Shown: positions 25,197-34,061 of the stretch, piece after piece
Numbering within the stretch: the first letter of the stretch is position 1
How the letters are laid out: every line of letters begins with the position of its first letter
NCBI RefSeq assembly: GCF_947490405.1
Contig: NZ_CANLGU010000010.1
Coordinates: forward strand, 1 to 42,317
Direction: 5' to 3'
Length of the DNA: 42,317 nucleotides
From: an uncultured Algibacter sp.
Lineage (GTDB): Bacteria; Bacteroidota; Bacteroidia; Flavobacteriales; Flavobacteriaceae
The notes under the pieces: generated by a model
Databases searched by the model: none
What the model saw: only the letters and a program-made list of their open reading frames with translations
Told to the model about the DNA's origin: nothing
Made by a program: the position numbers and the translations under genes

Positions 25197-26615
25197 ACCA
25201 AGGAAAGTAAGTAGACCATTGATGATTAAAATTTCAAAACCTATTTGGTAGCCATTTAATAAATCAACAGAATATTTATTAATAAAATAAGATACAATTG
25301 GTGCTACTATGGCAATTATCCATACATATCTATCTTTTAATTGCACTTTAGTAAAAATACCTAATGCGAATAAACCAAGCAATGGTCCGTAAGTATATCC
25401 AGCAGCTTTAAACAATTCCCAAATTACAGAAACGTCTTTAAAAATAGCATCAAATAATACAATAACGATAACTAATAGGATGCTAATAAAAACATGTGTT
25501 TGTTTTCTGATTCTTTTTTGCGAATCTTTTGGTTTTTTGTCTAATTCAATAATGTCTATACAAAATGATGTGGTAAGTGAAGTTAATGCAGAGTCTGCAC
25601 TGGAATAAGCTGCCGCAATAAGCCCAAGTAAAAAGAAAGCAGACGTTATAATGCCTATTTCTGGTAACATAGCTATAGTTGGGAATAAATCATCTTTCTT
25701 AGCTGTTATACCATGTTGGTTGGCATATTGAGTGAGCATTAATCCTAAGACTAAAAACAAAATGTTTACAAAAATTAAAACCACACTGAATGATACCATA
25801 TTTTTCTGGGCTTCTTTTAGGTTTTTGCAGGTTAGGTTTTTTTGCATCATATCTTGATCTAGACCTGTCATGGTAATCGTAATAAACATTCCAGCTAAAA
25901 AACTTTTAATAAAATACTGAGCGTCGTTAATGTCTTCAAAAAAGAATGTTTTGCTCAAAGCGCTTTCTTTGACATTGGTATATATTTCAGAAATACTGTT
26001 TAAATCCAAAGCCGAAGCAAGAAATATAATAGTAACAACAACCGAAATTAACATAAATAATGTTTGCAGCGTATCTGTAAAAATGATGGTTTTTATACCA
26101 CCCTTAAACGTGTATAACCATATAAGCGCAATGGTTATTATTACTGTAATTGTAAACGGAATACCGTATTGGTCAAAAATTAATAACTGTAAAACTTTAG
26201 CAACTAAAAACAATCTAAAAGCTGCACCAATAACTCTAGAAATAAGAAAAGCTACAGAGCCAGTTTTATAACTTACATTTCCAAATCTATCTTTTAAGTA
26301 TGTGTAAATAGAAGTTAAATTTAGCTTGTAGTATATGGGGAGCAGCACATAAGCGATTACCAAATAACCAAAAAAATAGCCAAAAACAACTTGTAAATAT
26401 CCAAACTGCTTAGTTTCAACAGCACCAGGAACAGAAATAAAAGTAACTCCAGAAAGTGATGCTCCAATCATTCCAAAAGCAACTAAATACCAGGGTGCTG
26501 ATTTATTAGCTTTAAAAAATGCATCATTGCTATCCTCTTTTCCTGTGAAATAGGAAATTAATATTAAAACAATAAAGTAAGCAGCGATTAATAGAATGAT
26601 TTGTGTGGCAGTCAT
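25167..26615 (-). CDS. Sodium:solute symporter (SSS family)
   Basis: A 482-residue inner-membrane protein with about 13 hydrophobic segments. Family signatures include [19 protein letters not shown] near residue 50, [26 protein letters not shown] in the middle, and [20 protein letters not shown] around 335-355, the conserved SSS region near the sodium site. Substrate cannot be assigned; SSS members carry sugars, amino acids, sialic acid or nucleosides, and no catabolic genes are adjacent. Its 3' end overlaps that of the CoA-binding gene, which is transcribed towards it. Confidence 0.9.
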   Translation of the reverse strand: MTATQIILLIAAYFIVLILISYFTGKEDSNDAFFKANKSAPWYLVAFGMIGASLSGVTFISVPGAVETKQFGYLQVVFGYFFGYLVIAYVLLPIYYKLNLTSIYTYLKDRFGNVSYKTGSVAFLISRVIGAAFRLFLVAKVLQLLIFDQYGIPFTITVIITIALIWLYTFKGGIKTIIFTDTLQTLFMLISVVVTIIFLASALDLNSISEIYTNVKESALSKTFFFEDINDAQYFIKSFLAGMFITITMTGLDQDMMQKNLTCKNLKEAQKNMVSFSVVLIFVNILFLVLGLMLTQYANQHGITAKKDDLFPTIAMLPEIGIITSAFFLLGLIAAAYSSADSALTSLTTSFCIDIIELDKKPKDSQKRIRKQTHVFISILLVIVIVLFDAIFKDVSVIWELFKAAGYTYGPLLGLFALGIFTKVQLKDRYVWIIAIVAPIVSYFINKYSVDLLNGYQIGFEILIINGLLTFLGLVLIRRKQN

Positions 26616-26738
26616 AAAAACTAATTTTCAAGTTTTGAAAGTACAAATATTACAATTCAAATACCAAATGGAATAGGTATTTTAAAAGGATAAGTTTAAA
26701 TTAGTGAAATTCACACCTAAATAGTAATTTCGCAAACT

Positions 26739-27356
26739 ATGGAATTTTCTTCAAAATTATTGGAGCGCGCTGTTAACGAAATGTCGCAATTGCCAGGTAT
26801 TGGTAAGCGTACGGCTTTACGTTTGGTATTACATCTGTTAAGGCAACCTAAAGAACAAACTTTGGCTCTATCAGAAGCATTACAAAGCATGAGGCAAGAT
26901 GTAAAATTTTGTAAATCTTGCCATAATATAAGTGATATTGAACTTTGTGAAATCTGTTCAAATCCAAAACGTAATACTAATGTTATTTGTGTAGTTGAGG
27001 ATGTAAGAGATGTTATGGCTATTGAAAACACGAGTTCTTTTAAAGGTTTGTATCATGTATTAGGAGGAAAGATTTCTCCAATGGACGGTATAGGACCACA
27101 TGATTTAAATATTGAGTCTTTGGTTAAAAAAGTAAAAGAAAACGAGGTATCAGAACTTATATTTGCTTTAAGTTCAACAATGGAAGGAGATACAACAAAT
27201 TTCTACATATACAAACAGATAAAGGATTTTGATGTAACAACGTCTACTATAGCCAGAGGGATTTCTGTTGGGGATGAGTTGGAATATGCAGATGAAATTA
27301 CCTTAGGACGCAGTATCGTTAATAGAATACCGTTTGAAACATCCATAAAACTTTAA
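26739..27356 (+). CDS. recR: Recombination mediator RecR
   Basis: RecR works with RecO (and RecF) to load RecA at gaps and stalled forks. The 205-residue length is typical. The helix-hairpin-helix [13 protein letters not shown] (18-30), a zinc finger with Cys 58, 61, 70 and 73 ([16 protein letters not shown]), a Toprim segment [15 protein letters not shown] and the C-terminal [19 protein letters not shown] are all present. The glycosyltransferase gene starts 13 bp downstream and is probably co-transcribed. The start ATG has no Shine-Dalgarno sequence, as is usual here. Confidence 0.97.
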   Translation: MEFSSKLLERAVNEMSQLPGIGKRTALRLVLHLLRQPKEQTLALSEALQSMRQDVKFCKSCHNISDIELCEICSNPKRNTNVICVVEDVRDVMAIENTSSFKGLYHVLGGKISPMDGIGPHDLNIESLVKKVKENEVSELIFALSSTMEGDTTNFYIYKQIKDFDVTTSTIARGISVGDELEYADEITLGRSIVNRIPFETSIKL

Positions 27357-27369
27357 ACGCCGCAAAACT

Positions 27370-28470
27370 TTGAAGCTATCAGTAGTTATATTGAATTATA
27401 ATGTAAAATACTTTTTAGAATTATGCCTAAAAAGTGTCCAAGATGCTGTAGCTATCATAGATTCAGAAATTATTGTTGTAGATAATAAGTCTGAAGATGG
27501 GAGTTGTGATATGGTTAAGAAACTATTCCCTGAGGTGAAGCTCATTGAAAACAAAAACAATTATGGGTTTTCTAAAGGTAATAACATAGGTGTAGCAGAA
27601 GCTAAAGGAGAATACCTATGCATCCTAAACCCAGATACTGTAGTTGCTGAAGATACTTTTATCAAGTTACTAGAGTTTGCAGAAAGTAAACAAAACCTTG
27701 GTATTGTTGGTTGTAAATTAATTGATGGTAGAGGGGGTTTTTTACCAGAGAGTAAACGAAAAATACCTTTTGTTAAAGCATCTTTAAAGAAAATACTAGG
27801 AAACACCAATGATTATTATGCTAATAATATTGATAAAAATGCTATTGGTAAAGTAGATATTTTGGTTGGTGCTTTTATGTTTCTTAAAAAGGAAACTTAT
27901 AATAAAATTGAAGGTTTTGATGAAGATTATTTTATGTATGGCGAGGATATAGATATCTCTTATAAAGCGCTAAAGCAAGGTTTGGAAAACTATTATTTTG
28001 GAGAAACCACAGTTTTACACTACAAAGGAGAAAGTACACTTCGGAATAAAGATTATGCTCGTCGTTTTTATGGTGCAATGCAAATATTCTACAAAAAACA
28101 TTTCAAAAAGAATGTGTTTTTTGACCTATTTGTTTGGGGAGGTATTAAGGTGGTTTATTGGTTTAGGAAGCAACCCATAAAAAAACATAAAGTTGTAAAG
28201 GAGTATGTTTTTTTATCAGATAATAAAAATAGGCAACTAGAATCTGCTTTAAATAAAGCACTCATTTTAAAATCGGATGTAAAAAATATAGTAAAAGAAT
28301 CAGAAGTTATTTTCGATGCGAATGCTTTAAGTTATAAAAACATTATTAATTTTATGGAGGCGGAGCATTTAGATGATTCGGTTACCTTTAAAATTTTACC
28401 TAAAAACTCTAAATTTGTAATTGGGAGTGACGATGCGATTAGTAGAGGAGAGATTATTAATTTTGACTAG
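27370..28470 (+). CDS. Glycosyltransferase family 2 protein (TTG start)
   Basis: A 366-residue GT2 enzyme of the rhamnosyltransferase-like group that adds sugars to surface glycans or glycolipids. The first residues MKLSVVILNYNVKYFLELCL form the nucleotide-binding strand, so translation must start at the TTG at 27370; the next in-frame ATG (27514) would remove it. NPDTVV is the DxD-like metal site, and YFMYGEDIDISYKALKQG matches the acceptor-side ED motif. A hydrophobic stretch FFDLFVWGGIKVVYWF (about 255-270) may touch the membrane. The last ~90 residues form an extra domain that I do not recognise. Confidence 0.9.
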   Translation: MKLSVVILNYNVKYFLELCLKSVQDAVAIIDSEIIVVDNKSEDGSCDMVKKLFPEVKLIENKNNYGFSKGNNIGVAEAKGEYLCILNPDTVVAEDTFIKLLEFAESKQNLGIVGCKLIDGRGGFLPESKRKIPFVKASLKKILGNTNDYYANNIDKNAIGKVDILVGAFMFLKKETYNKIEGFDEDYFMYGEDIDISYKALKQGLENYYFGETTVLHYKGESTLRNKDYARRFYGAMQIFYKKHFKKNVFFDLFVWGGIKVVYWFRKQPIKKHKVVKEYVFLSDNKNRQLESALNKALILKSDVKNIVKESEVIFDANALSYKNIINFMEAEHLDDSVTFKILPKNSKFVIGSDDAISRGEIINFD

Positions 28471-28554
28471 ATTTTTGTGAATAATAAAATTAAATACTAA
28501 TATTTTTATTAATTTTGCAAAATAATATAAAAAAACAAGTGTTAGATTATTGAT

Positions 28555-29871
28555 ATGGCAAAGTTTGAACTGAAGTTACCAAAAATGGGAGAAAGTGTAG
28601 CAGAAGCGACCATTACATCTTGGTTGAAGGACGTTGGTGATACTATTGAAATGGACGACCCTGTTTTAGAAATTGCCACAGATAAAGTGGATAGCGAGGT
28701 GCCTAGTGAAGTTGACGGTGTTTTGGTAGAACGCTTTTTTAATGTTGATGATGTTGTTCAAGTAGGACAAGTTTTAGCAGTTATAGAAACCGATGGTGAT
28801 AGTGATGCCAACTCAGATATTTTAGTCGAGGAAGTTGAAGATACAAATGAATTGGTACAAGAATTAGAGCAAACAGTTACCAAAGCCAAAGAAACAATTA
28901 CTCCAGTAGTTTCAAGCGGAAATCGTTTTTATTCTCCATTAGTAAAAAATATTGCAAAAGCAGAAGGTGTTTCTCAGGAAGAACTTGATGGAATAACAGG
29001 TACTGGCAAAGACAGACGTGTTACTAAAAATGATATTTTAAATTACATACAAAACAGGGGGCAAGGACCTAAGCAAGTTGTTGAGAATAATAAAACAGCT
29101 ATTGAGCCAGTTAAAACAATTGGAGCAACTAAAATTCAAAACCCAGTTGTTATTTCAAGCGGTGAAGATGAAATTATAGAAATGACTAGAATGGGCAAAC
29201 TTATTGCGCATCATATGGTTGAATCTGTTCAAACATCGGCACATGTGCAAAGTTTTATAGAAGCAGATGTTACTAATATTTGGAATTGGAGAAAGAAAGT
29301 TAAAGCTGATTTCATGAAACGTGAAGGCGAAAACCTAACCTTTACACCTATTTTTATGGAAGCTATAGCTAAGGCTTTACGAGATTATCCTATGATGAAT
29401 ATTTCTCTTGAAGGCGATACAATAGTTAAAAAGAAAAATATCAATTTGGGTATGGCTGCAGCTTTACCAGATGGTAATTTGATTGTGCCTGTTATAAAAA
29501 ATGCAGATCAACTAAACTTAGTTGGTATGACAAAACAGGTAAATGATTTAGCTAATCGTGCAAGAACAAATAAATTAAAGCCTGATGAAATTCAAGGAGG
29601 AACTTATACGGTAACCAATGTAGGAACGTTTGGAAGTATTATGGGAACACCAATAATTAACCAGCCACAAGTGGGAATTTTGGCACTAGGCGCTATTAGA
29701 AAGGTTCCTGCGGTTATTGAAACTCCAGATGGTGATTTTATTGGAATACGTTATAAAATGTTTTTATCGCATTCTTATGATCATCGTGTAGTTAATGGTG
29801 CCTTGGGTGGGCAATTTGTAAAAGCTGTAACGGATTATCTAGAAGCTTGGGATGTTAATAGAGAAATATAA
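28555..29871 (+). CDS. 2-oxoacid dehydrogenase E2 (dihydrolipoamide acyltransferase)
   Basis: A 438-residue E2 core of a 2-oxoacid dehydrogenase complex, most like the branched-chain type. The N-terminal lipoyl domain (1-77) has the modified Lys 44 in EIATDKVDSEVPS. An acidic linker leads to the E1/E3-binding domain (about 124-165, SPLVKNIAKAEGVSQEELDG), then the acyltransferase domain (about 205-435). The catalytic block reads SHSYDHRVVNGALGG: His 410 is kept, but position 414, usually Asp in HxxxDG, is Asn. E1 and E3 genes are not in the window, so they are encoded elsewhere. A TAATTTTG -7 box is at 28510-28517, and a terminator follows the gene. Confidence 0.92.
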   Translation: MAKFELKLPKMGESVAEATITSWLKDVGDTIEMDDPVLEIATDKVDSEVPSEVDGVLVERFFNVDDVVQVGQVLAVIETDGDSDANSDILVEEVEDTNELVQELEQTVTKAKETITPVVSSGNRFYSPLVKNIAKAEGVSQEELDGITGTGKDRRVTKNDILNYIQNRGQGPKQVVENNKTAIEPVKTIGATKIQNPVVISSGEDEIIEMTRMGKLIAHHMVESVQTSAHVQSFIEADVTNIWNWRKKVKADFMKREGENLTFTPIFMEAIAKALRDYPMMNISLEGDTIVKKKNINLGMAAALPDGNLIVPVIKNADQLNLVGMTKQVNDLANRARTNKLKPDEIQGGTYTVTNVGTFGSIMGTPIINQPQVGILALGAIRKVPAVIETPDGDFIGIRYKMFLSHSYDHRVVNGALGGQFVKAVTDYLEAWDVNREI

Positions 29872-29890
29872 TATTTAACAAAACAATATT

Positions 29891-29923
29891 AAAAAACCCA
29901 ACTTTAAAACGGTTGGGTTTTTT
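29891..29923. terminator. Terminator of the E2 gene
   Basis: AAAAAACCCAAC / GTTGGGTTTTTT with a further T run, 20 bp after the stop codon. Confidence 0.85.
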
Positions 29924-29962
29924 TATTTTTACGAAACAATCAATATTAAGTAAAACCATATA

Positions 29963-30739
29963 ATGCAATTAAACCTAACAAAGCCTATTTGTTTCTTCGA
30001 TTTAGAAACCACTGGAATTAATATTACGAACGATAGAATTGTTGAAATTTCAATTCTTAAAGTTTTCCCTAACGGTACAGAGGAGAGTAAAACTTGGTTG
30101 GTAAACCCAGAAATGCCAATTCCTAAAGAAGTTACTGAAATTCATGGTATTACTGATGAAAAGGTGGCAAATGAGCCAACGTTTAAGGAGTTGGCAAAGG
30201 ATATTCACAACATGATAAAGGATTCAGATTTAGGAGGTTTTAATTCGAATAGATTTGATATTCCCTTGTTGGCTGAAGAAATGTTGCGAGCTGAGGTAGA
30301 TTTTGATATGAAAAGTAGAGTAGCAGTTGATGTACAGACTATTTTTCATAAAATGGAACAACGTACGCTAAGTGCAGCTTACAAGTTTTATTGTGATGAA
30401 AGTCTAGATAACGCACATAGTGCTGAGGCTGATACAAAAGCTACTTATGAGGTTTTAAAAGCACAATTAGATAAATATGAAGACTTAGAAAATGATACTA
30501 AGTTTTTAGCAGAATTTAGCTCGCGTAGAAAGTTTGCAGATTTTGCAGGTTTTATATCTTATAATAAAGAAGGTGTAGAGTGTTTCTCTTTTGGGAAGCA
30601 TAAAGGGAAATTAGTAACTGAGGTTTTAGAGAAAGAACCTGGATACTTTGGCTGGTTACTAAATGCAGATTTTCCTTTGTATACCAAAAAGGTGTTGACT
30701 GCTATTAAATTGAGGAGTTTTAATAATAAGTTGGGGTAA
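29963..30739 (+). CDS. 3'-5' exonuclease, DnaQ-like, with ExoX-type C-terminus
   Basis: A 258-residue DEDD nuclease. ExoI is CFFDLETTGI (Asp and Glu metal ligands near residue 13), ExoII lies in DSDLGGFNSNRFDIPLLAEE, and ExoIII is DNAHSAEADTKATYEV, with the His-Asp pair of the DEDDh type. The C-terminal ~60 residues (FSFGKHKGKLVTEVLEKEPG, then WLLNADFP) are the short module seen at the end of ExoX-like exonucleases, thought to bind nucleic acid. It may trim DNA ends in repair or proofreading. It is a single gene after the E2 terminator and is followed by a dispersed repeat element. Confidence 0.9.
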   Translation: MQLNLTKPICFFDLETTGINITNDRIVEISILKVFPNGTEESKTWLVNPEMPIPKEVTEIHGITDEKVANEPTFKELAKDIHNMIKDSDLGGFNSNRFDIPLLAEEMLRAEVDFDMKSRVAVDVQTIFHKMEQRTLSAAYKFYCDESLDNAHSAEADTKATYEVLKAQLDKYEDLENDTKFLAEFSSRRKFADFAGFISYNKEGVECFSFGKHKGKLVTEVLEKEPGYFGWLLNADFPLYTKKVLTAIKLRSFNNKLG

Positions 30740-30812
30740 ATAGTAACCATAAAAAGCCTAAGAGAAACCATTAGCTTTGAAAAAACTGGTGCTAAATGTA
30801 CCAGATTAGCTT

Positions 30813-30897
30813 GCGTTAGGGATTGTAGAGGAAATCCTTTTTGAGAGGCACGAACAAAAAGATTGTAACGGAAAGCCCGACCCTTGTGGTAACGCCC
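30813..30897 (-). repeat. GCGTTA-ended dispersed element, copy B (85 bp)
   Basis: On the minus strand it starts GGGCGTTACCACAAGGGTCG and ends ATCCCTAACGC, the same ends as copies A and C. Inside, AATCTTTTTG pairs with CAAAAAGGATT (one bulged base). It fills most of the gap between the exonuclease and the FAH gene. Confidence 0.8.
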
Positions 30898-30916
30898 AAA
30901 TTAAAATTAATAATAC

Positions 30917-31528
30917 ATGAAATTGATTTGCATCGGTAGAAATTATACCGAACATATTGAAGAATTGCAAAACGAAAAACCAACAGATCCTGTGGTGTTT
31001 TTAAAGCCTGATACCGCAATTTTGCTAAAGAAACAGCCTTTTTTTATTCCAGATTTTTCGGATGATGTGCATTATGAGGTAGAGGTTTTAGTGAAAATTA
31101 ATCGGGTTGGGAAGCATATTGATAAAAAGTTTGCCCATAAATATTACAATGAAATTGGTTTAGGAATTGATTTTACAGCTCGTGATTTACAGGGTAAATT
31201 AAAGGCAAAAGGCTTGCCATGGGAAAAGGCTAAGAGTTTTGATGGGGCTGCTGTAATAGGAAATTGGATGGATAAAAATGAGCTTGCAGATGTTGATAAC
31301 ATTGGGTTTTTGTTAAAAAAGAACGATATTATTGTACAAAACGGAAATACGAGCCATATGCTTTGGAAAATTAATGAATTAATAGAATATGTGTCAAAAT
31401 ATTTTACTTTGAAGATTGGAGATATTATATTTACAGGCACACCAGCAGGCGTTGGCAAAGTTGTTGCTAACGATAAATTAAAAGGATTTATAGAAGACAA
31501 AGAAATGTTTTCAATAACAGTTAAGTAA
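30917..31528 (+). CDS. Fumarylacetoacetate hydrolase (FAH) family protein
   Basis: A 203-residue single-domain FAH-superfamily enzyme. Family features are KLICIGRNYTEHIEELQNE at the N-terminus, PVVFLKPDTAIL, the metal-binding VHYEVEVLVKI (Glu pair), GLGIDFTARDLQGKLKAKG and the C-terminal GDIIFTGTPAGVGKV. Members act as acylpyruvate hydrolases, oxaloacetate decarboxylases or catechol-pathway hydratases; the short form here is nearest the acylpyruvase/oxaloacetate tautomerase group. The substrate is not decided by sequence. The Hpt gene follows after one base and cinA overlaps that one, so the three form a tight unit. Confidence 0.9.
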   Translation: MKLICIGRNYTEHIEELQNEKPTDPVVFLKPDTAILLKKQPFFIPDFSDDVHYEVEVLVKINRVGKHIDKKFAHKYYNEIGLGIDFTARDLQGKLKAKGLPWEKAKSFDGAAVIGNWMDKNELADVDNIGFLLKKNDIIVQNGNTSHMLWKINELIEYVSKYFTLKIGDIIFTGTPAGVGKVVANDKLKGFIEDKEMFSITVK

Positions 31529-31529
31529 A

Positions 31530-31871
31530 ATGGAACAACATTACAAGTTATTTAGAGTACGTGAATTAGCTGATAACGATGAGGATTTCGTTATGGCTTT
31601 GGCAGCTACTTTTATAGAAGAAGTACCTGAAGATGCAGAACGATTAAAAAAAGCAGTTGCTGAAAAAGATTATCAAGAAGCTTATCAAGCGGCTCATAAA
31701 ATGAAACCAACAATTGATTTATTTGAATTGGGTGTGCTACAAGATTTAATAGAGGTTCAAGATTGGGGTAAATTCACAAAAACGGATATGGATGTTACCG
31801 AACCTTTTAATACTGTAATCGCTGCTGTGGAAAATGCTACTGCTGAGATTAAAGCAGATTTTGGATTGTAA
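31530..31871 (+). CDS. Hpt (histidine phosphotransfer) domain protein
   Basis: A 113-residue all-helical protein. His 56 in YQAAHKMKPTIDLFEL is at the place of the phosphorylated His of Hpt domains (AHxLKxxxxxxG in many). It would carry a phosphoryl group between a hybrid kinase and a response regulator, but no kinase or regulator is in the window. The preceding helix, MALAATFIEEVPEDAERLKK, is the usual FxxxxPxxLxxL-like segment. Its stop codon overlaps the cinA start (TAATG), and it begins one base after the FAH stop. Confidence 0.85.
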   Translation: MEQHYKLFRVRELADNDEDFVMALAATFIEEVPEDAERLKKAVAEKDYQEAYQAAHKMKPTIDLFELGVLQDLIEVQDWGKFTKTDMDVTEPFNTVIAAVENATAEIKADFGL

Positions 31872-33121
31872 TGTTAGCTGAAATCATCACTATAGGTGAC
31901 GAACTTCTTATTGGACAAGTTGTAGATACTAATTCTGCATTTATTGCTAAACAACTTAATAAAATAGGGGTTTCTGTTTATCAAATTACTTCAATACAAG
32001 ATGATAAACAACACATTCTTCAAGCTTTAGCTGATGCTGAAAGTCGTGTAGATATTATTATTTGCACGGGAGGATTAGGTCCTACAAAAGACGATATTAC
32101 CAAGAAAACCATTGCCGAATATTTTGACGATATCTTGGTTAAAAATGAAGCTGTACTTGAAAATATTGAAAGTATTTGGAAACAACATGTAAGAACACAG
32201 TTATTACAAGTAAATAGGGATCAAGCTTTAATACCATCAAAATCTAAACCATTGATGAATAAACTTGGTACAGCACCAGGTATGTGGATTGAGAGAGATG
32301 AAAAAGTATTTATTTCACTTCCAGGAGTTCCCTACGAAATGCAAGCTTTAATAGATCATCATGTCGTACCTAAAATAAAAGACAAATACAATTGTCCTTT
32401 TATTTTACACAAAACCATGATTGTTTATGGCTTAGGTGAGAGTGCTTTAGCAGAGAGAATTGAAGCCTGGGAAGACGCACTACCAAAGCATATTAAGTTG
32501 GCCTATTTACCAAATTTAGGAAAAATGCGATTGCGATTATCTACCAAAGGTTTTAACGAAGCTCAATTAAGGAGTGATGTTCAGGAACAGATAGATAAAG
32601 TAATACCTCTAATAAAAACTGAGTATGCTGGATTGGAAGACGAAGAAGGCTCAGTTGAAGTTGTTATAGCAAAACAGCTTACCAAATTAGGGAGTACTTT
32701 GGCAATTGCTGAAAGTTGTACTGGTGGTGCTGTTGCTGAACGTTTTACAACACATCCTGGTGCATCAGCATATTTTAAGGGCGGATTAGTTACTTACGCT
32801 ACCGATTCTAAAACTAATGTCTTAAACGTTTCAAAAACAGATATCGAAACCTATTCTGTTGTGAGTTCTCAAGTTGCAGAGTCTATGGCAAAAAACGCAC
32901 GACAAATATTTCAGTCAGATTATGCCGTAGCTACAACAGGAAATGCAGGACCAACAAAAGGCGATTCTCAAGCAGAAGTTGGTACGGTATTTATAGCTAT
33001 TGCTACAAAATTAGGCGTGTATTCTCAAGAATTTAACTTCGGAAATTCTCGAATAAAAGTTATAAATAAAGCGGTGAATAAAGCCCTTGAAATGCTTCAA
33101 AAAGAAATTTTTAAAAATTGA
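31871..33121 (+). CDS. cinA: CinA family nicotinamide-nucleotide amidohydrolase
   Basis: The 416-residue protein has two parts. The N-terminal MoCF-like/ADP-ribose pyrophosphatase domain (1-170) contains IGDELLIGQVVDTNS, CTGGLGPTKDD and SLPGVPYEM. The C-terminal NMN deamidase domain (about 255-412) contains LAIAESCTGGAVAERF with its catalytic Ser/Cys area, and TTGNAGPTKGD. The enzyme recycles pyridine nucleotides; the competence link in its name comes from streptococci. The length is normal and the reading frame intact. It starts on the Hpt stop codon, and a strong ribosomal-protein promoter follows its end. Confidence 0.95.
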   Translation: MLAEIITIGDELLIGQVVDTNSAFIAKQLNKIGVSVYQITSIQDDKQHILQALADAESRVDIIICTGGLGPTKDDITKKTIAEYFDDILVKNEAVLENIESIWKQHVRTQLLQVNRDQALIPSKSKPLMNKLGTAPGMWIERDEKVFISLPGVPYEMQALIDHHVVPKIKDKYNCPFILHKTMIVYGLGESALAERIEAWEDALPKHIKLAYLPNLGKMRLRLSTKGFNEAQLRSDVQEQIDKVIPLIKTEYAGLEDEEGSVEVVIAKQLTKLGSTLAIAESCTGGAVAERFTTHPGASAYFKGGLVTYATDSKTNVLNVSKTDIETYSVVSSQVAESMAKNARQIFQSDYAVATTGNAGPTKGDSQAEVGTVFIAIATKLGVYSQEFNFGNSRIKVINKAVNKALEMLQKEIFKN

Positions 33122-33132
33122 TAAAAATTAGG

Positions 33133-33162
33133 TTGGCATAATATAAAGAATTTGTATATTTG
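33133..33162 (+). promoter_or_regulatory. Bacteroidota promoter of the rpmB-rpmG operon
   Basis: TTG (33133-33135), 19 bases, then TATATTTG (33155-33162), a full consensus match. It lies just after the cinA stop and 41 bp before the rpmB ATG. Confidence 0.85.
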
Positions 33163-33203
33163 CACCTCGATTTTAAGCAACAAAGAATTTAAAGTTATAT
33201 AGA

Positions 33204-33440
33204 ATGTCAAGAGTTTGTGAACTTACAGGTAAAAAGGCTATGGTTGGAAACAACGTGTCTCATGCGATGAACAAAACTAAACGCAAATTTCATGCGAATT
33301 TAGTTAAGAAACGTTTTTACATTCCAGAAGAAGATAAATGGATAACTTTAAAAGTTTCTACATCTGCTTTAAAAACTATCAACAAAATAGGTATATCTGC
33401 AGCAATTAAAGAAGCAAAATCTAAAGGATTTTTAAAATAA
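33204..33440 (+). CDS. rpmB: 50S ribosomal protein bL28
   Basis: The 78-residue bL28 has the family start MSRVCELTGKKAMVGNNVSH, a basic middle (NKTKRKFHANLVKKRFYIP) and the C-terminal TLKVSTSALKTINKIG. There is one Cys and no CxxC pairs, so it is the zinc-free form. It heads an operon with rpmG and the DUF4295 gene behind a strong consensus promoter, an order I know from many flavobacteria. Confidence 0.97.
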   Translation: MSRVCELTGKKAMVGNNVSHAMNKTKRKFHANLVKKRFYIPEEDKWITLKVSTSALKTINKIGISAAIKEAKSKGFLK

Positions 33441-33466
33441 TAGCTGTATATAATAAGTATTAAGAC

Positions 33467-33649
33467 ATGGCAAAGAAAGGTAACAGAATACAAGTAATCT
33501 TAGAGTGCACTGAGCACAAAGAGTCTGGACAACCAGGAACTTCAAGATACATTACAACAAAAAATAAAAAGAATACGCCGGATAGAATGGAGATTAAAAA
33601 ATTTAATCCTATCCTAAAGCGTATGACAGTTCATAAAGAAATCAAGTAA
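33467..33649 (+). CDS. rpmG: 50S ribosomal protein bL33
   Basis: A 60-residue bL33: [40 protein letters not shown] and the end [11 protein letters not shown]. Only one Cys (residue 14) remains and the second CxxC pair is missing, so this is the zinc-independent form. It lies 26 bp after rpmB and 12 bp before the DUF4295 gene. Confidence 0.97.
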   Translation: MAKKGNRIQVILECTEHKESGQPGTSRYITTKNKKNTPDRMEIKKFNPILKRMTVHKEIK

Positions 33650-33661
33650 CACATATAGATC

Positions 33662-33811
33662 ATGGCAAAAAAAGCAGTAGCATCGTTACAAACAGGATCA
33701 AAAAGATTAACAAAAGCAATAAAAATGGTTAAATCTCCAAAAACAGGAGCTTACATGTTTGTTGAATCTATTATGAGTCCAGACAAAGTAAACGACTTTT
33801 TAAATAAGTAA
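33662..33811 (+). CDS. DUF4295 small basic protein (probable ribosomal protein)
   Basis: A 49-residue gene from ATG 33662 to TAA 33811, easily missed by size cut-offs. It begins MAKKAVASLQTGSKRLTKAI, continues VKSPKTGAYMFVESIMSP and ends DKVNDFLNK, matching the DUF4295 family found only in Bacteroidota. It is strongly basic and follows rpmB and rpmG within 12 bp, so it is translated with ribosomal proteins. I recall a Bacteroidota-specific large-subunit protein called bL38 that may be this family, but I cannot confirm that here. Confidence 0.92.
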   Translation: MAKKAVASLQTGSKRLTKAIKMVKSPKTGAYMFVESIMSPDKVNDFLNK

Positions 33812-33838
33812 AAGGTTTCGTTCTTAAGAGATATTATA

Positions 33839-33866
33839 AGCTGCTTTCTACAGGAAAGCGGCTTTT
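33839..33866 (+). terminator. Terminator of the rpmB-rpmG-DUF4295 operon
   Basis: AGCTGCTTTC / GAAAGCGGCTT (one G-T pair) with loop TACAG and a run of T, 27 bp after the DUF4295 stop. Confidence 0.8.
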
Positions 33867-33934
33867 TTATTTTATATTTATCTGCCATAATAGCAGGATG
33901 TAAATCGTGGTAAGATAATTGACTATTATTTTTT

Positions 33935-34021
33935 GGGCGTTACCACAAGGGTCAGGCTTTCGGCAGTCGCTTCCCGATGAAAAATCGGGAGAGCTTCAAC
34001 AAATGCCTCAATCCCTAACGC
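33935..34021 (+). repeat. GCGTTA-ended dispersed element, copy C (87 bp)
   Basis: It starts GGGCGTTACCACAAGGGTCA and ends ATCCCTAACGC. Its centre differs from copy B: a hairpin TCCCGAT/ATCGGGA takes the place of the T/A-rich stem. It lies between the ribosomal operon terminator and ftsY. Confidence 0.8.
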
Positions 34022-34061
34022 AAAGTACAGTTTCAATTAAAAAACCAACCAATAATAAAAA

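Noticed and set aside
27370-27372. Start of the glycosyltransferase at the downstream ATG 27514
   Set aside because: It would remove the VVILNYN nucleotide-binding strand that defines the family, so the TTG at 27370 is kept.
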